This document shows positions 8,915 through 16,110 of a DNA stretch of 36,351 bases, one piece after another. Under the pieces are notes generated by a model. That model was not told the DNA's origin, made no database searches, and saw nothing but the letters and a program-made list of their open reading frames with translations. The stretch covers positions 1 through 36,351 of the forward strand of contig DATCTM010000009.1 in NCBI GenBank assembly GCA_036567945.1, written 5' to 3'. The position numbers were made by a program, and so were the translations under genes. Source of the DNA: BRH-c54 sp036567945. Its GTDB lineage: Bacteria > Bacteroidota > Bacteroidia > Flavobacteriales_E > Vicingaceae. Each line of letters opens with the position of its first letter. The first letter of the stretch is position 1.

Positions 8915-8944
8915 GTAAATAATTTTTATTTGTTTTTATCTTTG
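8912..8944 (+). promoter_or_regulatory. Promoter of the HmuY-like / haem-uptake operon
   Basis: The -7 box TATCTTTG (8937-8944) matches TAnnTTTG exactly, and ATTG at 8912-8915 lies 21 bases upstream, in the usual spacing range for the Bacteroidota -33 element. The start codon is 54 bases downstream, leaving an AT-rich leader. Confidence 0.7.
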
Positions 8945-8997
8945 TGTTTTTATTTAGAATTAGTCTAAATAAATATAACAATCAAAAATAAACAATT

Positions 8998-10257
8998 ATG
9001 AAAAGAAAATTATTATTTACTACCTCATTTTCAGTTTTTCTTATAGGTGCCATTTCTGCACAACAAATAACTGATACAGTAACAACTAATCCATCTTATG
9101 CAAACGAAGTGTATTATAATTTACAATCAGGTAACGAACAATCTATTCTAAGAAACGATTGGGATCTAGCATTCGCCTCAGATGGTATTGGTTTTGGAAG
9201 TTCTACAATTAGAATAAATGGTGGTCAGGGAACAGAATTGTTTTTATACGGAAATGATACTACTCAATGGAATTTAGTTGATACAACAGGGTTTAATTGG
9301 CAATCTAACCAATTAATAAATGCTGATACTTCATGGGGAATTGGTGCTTTTAATAATAACACTCCTCAAAGTAGTTTTGATTTAGGTTGGGGAACGTATA
9401 ATATGATAACTCATCTTGTTGAGGGAGATAGAATCTTTATTCTTAAGTTATCTAGTGGAGCATATAAAAAACTTATTGTAGATAAATTACAAAGTAGTGT
9501 TTACTATTTCAGGTATGCAGATTTGAATGGAAACAATTTGGTAAATGCTACTATAACCAAAACGAATCATGGAGGACAAAACTTTGGTTATTATTCAATT
9601 CAAAACCAACAAGAACTAAGTAGAGAACCAGTTTCAAGCTCTTGGGACTTGCTGTTTACTAAATATGTAACCGATTTAGGTGGAGGAATCTACTACGGTG
9701 TAACAGGGGTGCTTGCTAATGTTGGTGCAAAAGTAGCACAGGTAAATAATGTGTCAGATGTAAATACCGTTTCTCATGTTGGACAAAACTACACCTCTGA
9801 TATAGGTACAATAGGTTACGATTGGAAAACATTTAACATGACTACTTTCCAATATGATATAGAAGATAGCTTAGTATATTTTGTTGAAACAGCAAATTCT
9901 GAGATTTATAAAATCATATTTACCGGTTTTGGAGGTAGTGCTAATGGCAACTATATTTTCACTAAAGAATTAGTAGGAACTGTAGGTCTTGAAGAAGAGC
10001 TGTCTCAAAATACTATTTTAAACGTATATCCTAATCCAGCAAAAGATGTTGTTAATGTGGTATTTAATGCAAGTGAAAATGAAAATCGAATTTCAATTAT
10101 AGATATTACAGGTAAAGAAGTTGTTAAACACCAACTTAATTTGGTGATAGGATTAAATAAAACAACTGTTTCATTAAATAATTTAAAAACTGGAGTGTAT
10201 TTCTTATCAATCACATTAGGAAACAAGGTAGAAACACAAAAATTAATCATTCAATAA
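8998..10257 (+). CDS. HmuY-like secreted protein with T9SS sorting domain
   Basis: Signal peptide 1-21 (cleavage near ISA-Q). The body contains two HmuY-like units, each with a YY...WDL-F motif: NEVYYNLQSG with W55-DLAF, and YYSIQNQQEL with W216-DLLF. They are followed by a conserved IGYDWKTFN...Y-VYFVET...IYKI-F block. A T9SS type A domain begins at Y344-PNP and runs to the C-terminus, so the protein should be exported to the surface or medium. HmuY proteins bind haem outside the cell and pass it to a TonB-dependent receptor; binding here is inferred. The lipoprotein at 14916 is a clear relative, with matching motifs in the same order. First gene of the probable operon, with its own promoter. 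Confidence 0.8.
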   Translation: MKRKLLFTTSFSVFLIGAISAQQITDTVTTNPSYANEVYYNLQSGNEQSILRNDWDLAFASDGIGFGSSTIRINGGQGTELFLYGNDTTQWNLVDTTGFNWQSNQLINADTSWGIGAFNNNTPQSSFDLGWGTYNMITHLVEGDRIFILKLSSGAYKKLIVDKLQSSVYYFRYADLNGNNLVNATITKTNHGGQNFGYYSIQNQQELSREPVSSSWDLLFTKYVTDLGGGIYYGVTGVLANVGAKVAQVNNVSDVNTVSHVGQNYTSDIGTIGYDWKTFNMTTFQYDIEDSLVYFVETANSEIYKIIFTGFGGSANGNYIFTKELVGTVGLEEELSQNTILNVYPNPAKDVVNVVFNASENENRISIIDITGKEVVKHQLNLVIGLNKTTVSLNNLKTGVYFLSITLGNKVETQKLIIQ

Positions 10258-10273
10258 TCAATTTTAATGTCAG

Positions 10274-10313
10274 AATTCTCCATGTCTTTTTTAAAGAAAA
10301 GGCTTGGAGAATT
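10274..10313 (+). promoter_or_regulatory. Intercistronic hairpin between HmuY-like and chelatase-like genes
   Basis: AATTCTCCA (10274-10282) pairs with TGGAGAATT (10305-10313). The inner segment GTCTTTTT/AAAAGGC can continue the stem with one mismatch and wobble pairs, giving a long hairpin. It is not followed by a T-run, so it looks more like an mRNA processing, stability or attenuation element than a full terminator. It could set a higher level of the secreted first product than of the downstream genes. Confidence 0.5.
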
Positions 10314-10338
10314 TATAAATTAACTAAAATCAGAAACT

Positions 10339-11241
10339 ATGAAAAAAATAATCAATTCATTATTGTTAGTAACAATTGTTGCACTATTTTCTTGCGGACA
10401 AACCAATGAAAATAATACAGTTGAAAATAAAGAAAAGAAAATAGGTGTTTTATTGGTAAATCATGGTTCTGTTGCTGAGTCATGGAGAAACATGTTGTTA
10501 GATGTAGAAACACAGGTGAAAGAAGAAGTATTAAAAAATCCTAAGATTTCTAAGATTACAACTGCTTTTATGGAATACACTGAACCATCAATTGCCACTC
10601 GTTTAAAAGAGTTTGATGAAGAAGGTTTTGATGAAGTAGTGTTGATACCAATTTTTTTAACAGTTAGCTCTCATTATTCACATGACATTCCTGTGATATG
10701 TGGTTTACAGGCGGATCCTAAAATTCAAGAAACTCTTAAAAAAGAAAAAATAGAAGTATATAAAGCCAATGCCAGAGTAACTATTACACCTCCATTAGAT
10801 TACACTACTATTTTAAAGAAAAATGTTGAAAGAAGAGTAAATACTTTAAGTAAAGATGCTGAAAACGAAGCAGTTTTATTGGTTGCTTATGGTGATGCCG
10901 ACTACAACCAACAATGGGAAAAAATGGTAGATGAAATTGGTAAATACCTTAAAATTAAAACAGGACATGAAAGTATTGCTTATGCTTGGTGTGGACACTT
11001 AGTAGGATATTCTACTGACCCTACCTTAAACGGTATTCAAAAATTACATGAATTGGAAGATAACGTAATTGTTATTCCCGTTTTGGTTGCTAATGACCCT
11101 TATTTTCAAAAGGATATTATTCAAAAAGCTTGTGATATGGCTGAAGGTAAAGTGTTATATAAACAAGATGCTATTTTGCCTGATCCCAATATTAATCAAT
11201 GGGTAGTAGATATTTCTAGTCAAACAGTAGAAAATATTTAA
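10339..11241 (+). CDS. Exported lipoprotein with CbiX/CbiK-type chelatase fold
   Basis: A lipoprotein signal peptide ends in lipobox L16-F-S-C19, so the protein is anchored in an envelope membrane facing the periplasm. Residues ~34-300 are a two-lobed class II chelatase fold of the sirohydrochlorin cobaltochelatase type. Lobe 1 has VNHGS (H42) and IFLTVSSHYSHDIP (H112, H115). Lobe 2 has the equivalent positions altered: VAYGD (183-186) and VLVANDPYFQKDI. Family members insert Co, Ni or Fe into tetrapyrroles in the cytoplasm; exported relatives (CbiK-P of Desulfovibrio) bind haem. After Cys19 comes GQTNEN, without a surface-export signal, so a periplasmic side is likely. The next gene starts 7 bases after the stop. 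Given the HmuY and TonB partners I infer haem handling or metal removal, not cobalamin synthesis. Confidence 0.8.
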   Translation: MKKIINSLLLVTIVALFSCGQTNENNTVENKEKKIGVLLVNHGSVAESWRNMLLDVETQVKEEVLKNPKISKITTAFMEYTEPSIATRLKEFDEEGFDEVVLIPIFLTVSSHYSHDIPVICGLQADPKIQETLKKEKIEVYKANARVTITPPLDYTTILKKNVERRVNTLSKDAENEAVLLVAYGDADYNQQWEKMVDEIGKYLKIKTGHESIAYAWCGHLVGYSTDPTLNGIQKLHELEDNVIVIPVLVANDPYFQKDIIQKACDMAEGKVLYKQDAILPDPNINQWVVDISSQTVENI

Positions 11242-11248
11242 TAAAAAA

Positions 11249-12661
11249 ATGAATAGGTTAATTGTTTTTAGTAAAAACCATGTTAGAGAATTGGTAGCAA
11301 CGCTTATTGTTGCTGCCGTTTTTCTATATTTTTGGATAAACGGTCCTTTGCTTCAACGTGCAGAAATTTTAAGCATAGAATCTATAGAAACTAAATACTC
11401 TAACCCTGTAATTGTTGGTGAAGATGGTGTGGACAAAAAAAATGAAGTAACATCATTTAAAACACTGCACTTTAAAGAAGAAGAAAATCATGGTTTTGGT
11501 TTAATTTTAGACAAAAAAACGCTTAATAATCATTGGGGTTTTATAGCTGATGCTAAACACAGCCCCGGTCTATCTGCCGAGTTGAAAAATAAAATCTATG
11601 AGCACGCTAAAACCTATGCTGGAGAAGAAATGTTAGTTAATATTTATCCTTCTATGGATATGTATTACGCTACTATTGTTAATCCAAAAAATAATAAAAC
11701 GATTATTTATCTAGAAAGCACCGTTATTGTTAAAAATATAAGGGGCTATGGGGGAGAGATTAATTTAGCAGTTTTTTTATCAGAAGATGGAACTATTAAT
11801 CGTGTTGAACATATTTCATCACATGAGACTTCCAGTTATTTATCAGATATAAAAAATGCCGGATTTTATGAAGAGTTTAAAGGGATAAATATTACCAAAG
11901 GTAAACAACAAATAGATGCTGTTTCCGGAGCAACATTATCTACTGAAGCAATGGCAAAAACAGTATCTGCTTTAATAGAAAAAGGAACTCCTTCCCCCAT
12001 ATCTAATTATGCAGAAATTAATGAAATTAATTATTTTAGTTTAGATGCCATTTTGAATAAAATCTGGATACTTCATTTATTGGTTATTTTATTAATGTTT
12101 GTTTTTGCTATTCAGCAATGGATAAAAAAATCTAAAAGAAACATGATGATTTTAAGTGTGTTATCGCTTATGTATATCGGTTTTTTCTTAAATAATTCAT
12201 TTACTTATATCACTTTTATCCACCCATTTTTAGGCACAACAGTATCATCATTTATGGGGCTTTATGCTTTAATGGTTTTATTGGGTGCTATTTGGGGTAA
12301 AAATACGTATTGTAAATATGTTTGTCCGTTTGGAAATGTACAACGGTTGTTAATTCACTTAAATCCTATAAAAACTTCACGTAAATTTTTTATTCCTAAT
12401 AAATGGGTAAAACGTATTAGGGCTGCTCTAACAGTAATTTTATTGTCGGGGATATTGTTGGGATTAAGAAGTTGGAGCAATTTTGAATTATTCCCTGATT
12501 TATTTGGGTTAAGTGTTTTGAGTGTATGGTTTATAGTATCTGTTGTAACGGTATTAGCAACACTTATTTACCCGATGATATGGTGTCGTTTATTATGCCC
12601 AACCGGAGCAATATTAGATGGAATATCAGATTTAATAAGTTATAAAAAAAAGAAGAAATGA
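11249..12661 (+). CDS. NosR/PceC-like membrane flavoprotein with two CxxxCP motifs
   Basis: One N-terminal membrane helix (about 15-31) is followed by a ~220-residue extracytoplasmic FMN-binding domain of the RnfG/NosR type, with the flavinylation-like motif SGATLS at 226-231. Four or five membrane helices follow (about 268-288, 298-320, 327-348, 389-404, 418-445). C355-xxx-C359-P and C446-xxx-C450-P lie next to helices, as in NosR, NirI and PceC. The C-terminal 4Fe-4S ferredoxin domain of NosR is absent; the protein ends in a Lys-rich tail, as PceC-type proteins do. These proteins pass electrons from the quinone pool or cytoplasm to the outer face of the membrane. Placed between a chelatase-like lipoprotein and a haem-type receptor, it may reduce bound iron or tetrapyrrole; this is inference. 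Confidence 0.85.
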   Translation: MNRLIVFSKNHVRELVATLIVAAVFLYFWINGPLLQRAEILSIESIETKYSNPVIVGEDGVDKKNEVTSFKTLHFKEEENHGFGLILDKKTLNNHWGFIADAKHSPGLSAELKNKIYEHAKTYAGEEMLVNIYPSMDMYYATIVNPKNNKTIIYLESTVIVKNIRGYGGEINLAVFLSEDGTINRVEHISSHETSSYLSDIKNAGFYEEFKGINITKGKQQIDAVSGATLSTEAMAKTVSALIEKGTPSPISNYAEINEINYFSLDAILNKIWILHLLVILLMFVFAIQQWIKKSKRNMMILSVLSLMYIGFFLNNSFTYITFIHPFLGTTVSSFMGLYALMVLLGAIWGKNTYCKYVCPFGNVQRLLIHLNPIKTSRKFFIPNKWVKRIRAALTVILLSGILLGLRSWSNFELFPDLFGLSVLSVWFIVSVVTVLATLIYPMIWCRLLCPTGAILDGISDLISYKKKKK

Positions 12662-12703
12662 TAATACATACACTTCTTTCATAAACCGTTAAATTATTAA
12701 TTA

Positions 12704-14938
12704 ATGAAACATTTTTTCTTCAATATACTCTTTGTTTTATTGTCAACATGGTTAACAGCTCAAAATACTACTATAATTGTTTTAGATGAGGCAAATCAAC
12801 CTATCCCATCGGCACATATAAAAATTATAGAAACCAATAAGTTTATAATTTCAGATAATAAAGGGGAAGCAATAATAGAATTTATAAATCAAAATCAACT
12901 AACTGTTGAGGTTTCTTTTATTGGTTATGTAACTCAACAAAAGTTTTTAGTACCTAATCAGCAAGTTAAAGTTGTTTTAAAAGAAGATGTAGTTTTTTTA
13001 AACTCTTTTGTAATTACCGGACAATATGCTGAAAACAATCCTGAGAAAGCCGTTCAGAAAATAACCATTATTGATAAAGAAAAAATTGATAAAATGGGAG
13101 CGGTAAACTTAACAGATGTGTTTCAAAATGAAACTAATATTAGATTAACTCAAGATGGAATTTTGGGAAGCAGTATGAGTTTGCAAGGTATGAGTGGCGA
13201 AAATGTTAAAATAATGATTGATGGTGTTGCAGTTATAGGAAAACAAGATGGGAGTATTGATTTATCTCAACTTAACTTAAATGATGTAGAAAGAATAGAA
13301 ATTGTGGAAGGACCAATGTCTGTTAATTACGGAACAGATGCGTTAGCGGGAGTGGTTAATATTATTACTAAAACTCCCAATCAGCAAGGATTAAATTTTT
13401 CTTTAAATTCTTATTATGAAAATGTAGGTAAATATAATTTAGATGGAACTGTTTCTCAGGCTTTTGGTAATCATGCTGTTTCGCTTAGTTTAGGAAGAAA
13501 TTATTTTGATGGATGGAAAGGAACTGATCCACTTTTTAAAGAAAATGAACCCATTGCAGACTCAACAAGATTTAAAACATGGAAACCCAAAGAACAATAT
13601 TTTGGAAAGTTTAAATACCAATATCAGCAAAAAAACACTTCTGTAATATATACGCTAAGTACTTTTGATGAAAAAATAACCAATAGAGGAATGCCTCGTT
13701 TACCTTATTATGAAACTGCTTTTGATGATTATTATAACACACAAAGAATTGATAATTCAATTCAATTTAAAACAAAATTTAATAAGCAAAAACAAATAAA
13801 TTTTTTAGTAGCATATAATTACTTTGAAAGAATTAAAAATACTTTTTTTAAAGATTTAACCACCCTTAATGAGGTGTTAACCATAAATCCCTCTGATCAA
13901 GATACTAGCGGTTTTGATTTAGTTACTATCAGAACTTTTTTTGCTAATGCAAATGATAGTATTAAAGTAAACTATCAGGTAGGAATAGATTTAAATAGAG
14001 AATCAGCAGAAGGGGTTAGAATTGAAAATAATACAAAACAAATTAGAAATTATGCTACATTTGCTAGCTTAGAATATAAACCTTTCCAAAGCACCATAGT
14101 TCGTCCGGGAATAAGGTATGCCCATAATACAGAATATGAAGCTCCAATCTTACCATCTCTAAACGTTAAACACACTTTTAAAAAAATAAATATAAGAGCT
14201 TCTTATGCAAAAGGATTTAGAGCTCCTTCACTAAAAGAACTGTATTTTAATTTTGTTGATGTAAACCATAATATTGTTGGAAATAATAACCTTTTAGCAG
14301 AAACTTCTAACAATTTTAATCTTGCGGTTAACTATTCTAGATTAAAAAAGGCCTTTTTGTTAAAAGTGGAAATGGCATCATTTTATAATAAAATTGATGA
14401 TTTAATTACCCTAGCACAAATAACCGGAACAGAGTATTCTTATGTAAATGTGGGTTCTTTTTCAACCAATGGAATTCAATTTAATGGTAATGTTTCTTAC
14501 AATCATTTTATGATGGGGATAGGAGTTTCTTATATAGGGAGAGAAAACATAATTTCTTCTTTAAGCGATGTTAATAAATACAGTTATAGTCCTGAGTATA
14601 AAATTAACATGAATTATGAGGTGAAGAAATGGAAAAGTTTTGTAGCACTATTTTATAAATACAATGGCAAACTAACAAGTTTTGCAATAAACGGTAATAA
14701 TGAAGTTTATCAAACCTATATCAATCCTTATCAAATGGCTGATTTATCTGTAGGAAAGAAGTTTTTTCAAAATAAAATAGCTATTACTCTTGGTTCTAAA
14801 AATATTTTTGATGTAAAAAATGTTGATGCTGTTGCTACAGGTGGAGCTCATTCCGGTGGTGGAGGAAATAGTATGATTGCAATGGGTAGAACTTATTTTG
14901 TTAAACTTAATTTGAATGTTAATTATGATAAGAAATAA
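12704..14938 (+). CDS. TonB-dependent outer membrane receptor, HmuR-like
   Basis: The 744-residue protein has a signal peptide (cleavage near TAQ, residue 19), a carboxypeptidase-regulatory-like domain (~22-92), a TonB plug (~115-228, with MIDGV and the VERIEIVEGPMSVNYGTDALAGVVNIIT signature region) and a 22-strand-type beta barrel. Haem receptors carry a FRAP box and an NPNL/NPDL box with a histidine between them. Here F505-R-A-P508 is followed by H522 and N527-N-N-L530, which supports haem or a related tetrapyrrole as ligand. It starts 42 bases after the flavoprotein gene and its 3' end overlaps the next start by 23 bases, so the two are co-transcribed. Receptor class is certain; the ligand is inferred. 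Confidence 0.9.
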   Translation: MKHFFFNILFVLLSTWLTAQNTTIIVLDEANQPIPSAHIKIIETNKFIISDNKGEAIIEFINQNQLTVEVSFIGYVTQQKFLVPNQQVKVVLKEDVVFLNSFVITGQYAENNPEKAVQKITIIDKEKIDKMGAVNLTDVFQNETNIRLTQDGILGSSMSLQGMSGENVKIMIDGVAVIGKQDGSIDLSQLNLNDVERIEIVEGPMSVNYGTDALAGVVNIITKTPNQQGLNFSLNSYYENVGKYNLDGTVSQAFGNHAVSLSLGRNYFDGWKGTDPLFKENEPIADSTRFKTWKPKEQYFGKFKYQYQQKNTSVIYTLSTFDEKITNRGMPRLPYYETAFDDYYNTQRIDNSIQFKTKFNKQKQINFLVAYNYFERIKNTFFKDLTTLNEVLTINPSDQDTSGFDLVTIRTFFANANDSIKVNYQVGIDLNRESAEGVRIENNTKQIRNYATFASLEYKPFQSTIVRPGIRYAHNTEYEAPILPSLNVKHTFKKINIRASYAKGFRAPSLKELYFNFVDVNHNIVGNNNLLAETSNNFNLAVNYSRLKKAFLLKVEMASFYNKIDDLITLAQITGTEYSYVNVGSFSTNGIQFNGNVSYNHFMMGIGVSYIGRENIISSLSDVNKYSYSPEYKINMNYEVKKWKSFVALFYKYNGKLTSFAINGNNEVYQTYINPYQMADLSVGKKFFQNKIAITLGSKNIFDVKNVDAVATGGAHSGGGGNSMIAMGRTYFVKLNLNVNYDKK

Positions 14939-15917
14939 TATTTTATATAAAGTTCAGCAATACATTTTTCAAGGCTCTTTAGTATTAATGGGATTGTTTT
15001 TTTATTCTTGCGAAAAAGAAGAACTACCTGTTTCCCCTCACGATCCGGGAGATGTAATTACTAATAGCGTAAAAATGGAGTCTGATTACCGTAATCAGTT
15101 ATTTTTCGATTTAGAAACGAATAGTTTAGTAAAACAAAATCATAAAGTTATATGGGATTTAGGGTTTGAAACTTCTCCGAGTGGAAATAAAATAATTTTA
15201 AATGCAGCAAAATTTATGAAAGCAGCAAATACACAAATATCTAATTTTAATAATGTAACCGATACAATTGGATTAACTTTTAAAATTGATATGCCTTCAG
15301 GAAGTATTGATAGTACTGCTATAGAAAATTGGATTTCAAACAATGTTTATGTAATTGACAGAGGTTATAATGAATTAGGGGTTCATCAGGGATTTTGTAA
15401 GATTGAATTTTTGTCAGTAAGTGCTAGTTCGTATGTTATTCATTTCTCTAAATTAGACGGAACAAATGATTTTTCTATGACTATTCCTAAAGACATCAAT
15501 TACAATTTTACTTTTCTTTCATTAAATGGTAATCTTGTTTCTGTTGAGCCTCCAAAAGAAAATTGGGATTTGGTTTTTACTCAATTTACCCATTATTATT
15601 ACAATGATGGAATGACTTATTTAGTAACAGGTTGTTTAAGTAATAGAAATAAAGTAGAGATCGCCCCAGTTTTTGATAAGCCTTTTGCCGCTATAACATT
15701 AAATGATGTGAATAATCGTAACTTCTCTCAAAACATTAATACCATTGGCTTCGATTGGAAAGAATATGATTTTAACACCGGAACTTATACTGTTTTTAGT
15801 AATCAAAGTTATATTATAAAAAGTACCGAAGGAAAATATTTTAAACTACATTTTATAGATTTTTATGATGCTTTCGGAGTAAAAGGAACTCCTACATTTG
15901 AGTTTCAGGAACTTTAG
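14916..15917 (+). CDS. HmuY-like surface lipoprotein
   Basis: The start overlaps the receptor gene by 23 bases; ATG 14916 and ATG 14925 are both possible. The N-terminal hydrophobic segment ends at FFYSC32, followed by EKEEL. A Lys followed by two acidic residues just after the lipid-bearing Cys resembles the lipoprotein export signal that sends Bacteroidota lipoproteins to the cell surface. Two HmuY-like units are visible: QLFFDLETNSL with W80-DLGF, and a second with NW217-DLVF, then TYLVTGCLSN, IGFDWKEYDFNTGTY and a YIIKSTEGKYFKLHF strand. These match the T9SS-secreted protein at 8998 in the same order and nearly the same positions. Likely role: surface-bound haem acceptor that feeds the receptor encoded just upstream. 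Last gene of the operon. Confidence 0.8.
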   Translation: MLIMIRNNILYKVQQYIFQGSLVLMGLFFYSCEKEELPVSPHDPGDVITNSVKMESDYRNQLFFDLETNSLVKQNHKVIWDLGFETSPSGNKIILNAAKFMKAANTQISNFNNVTDTIGLTFKIDMPSGSIDSTAIENWISNNVYVIDRGYNELGVHQGFCKIEFLSVSASSYVIHFSKLDGTNDFSMTIPKDINYNFTFLSLNGNLVSVEPPKENWDLVFTQFTHYYYNDGMTYLVTGCLSNRNKVEIAPVFDKPFAAITLNDVNNRNFSQNINTIGFDWKEYDFNTGTYTVFSNQSYIIKSTEGKYFKLHFIDFYDAFGVKGTPTFEFQEL

Positions 15918-16110
15918 TCTAAAGAATTCTTTGAGGCTTACTTGTGTTTCGTTTCACACTTCCTTTAGGTAAGTCGAAACCACGATAAGTAATTTCTCTG
16001 GAGGTGTGGATAGGTTTTATTTAAAAAGAGTTTTAATAATAAATAGGGTTAAAAAATAAGTTAAATGATTATTTTCGTTTATTAAACAGAATGTTTTGAT
16101 TTTAATAAAA
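15918..16110. other. Intergenic region with several inverted repeats
   Basis: The stretch holds a CTTTAG-T-CTAAAG dyad over the stop of the lipoprotein gene (15912-15924), a 12-bp palindrome AAAGAATTCTTT (15921-15932), and a larger possible hairpin pairing GGCTTAC (15936-15942) with GTAAGTC (15970-15976). Alternative pairing of GTTTCG (15946-15951) with CGAAAC (15974-15979) is also possible. There is no clear T-run terminator and no ORF. It is less AT-rich than other gaps in the window. Confidence 0.4.

Noticed and set aside
10339..11241. Cobalamin or sirohaem biosynthesis role for the CbiX-type protein
   Set aside because: It is a lipoprotein and no cob/cbi or sirohaem genes are nearby; the neighbours are surface haem-type uptake genes.
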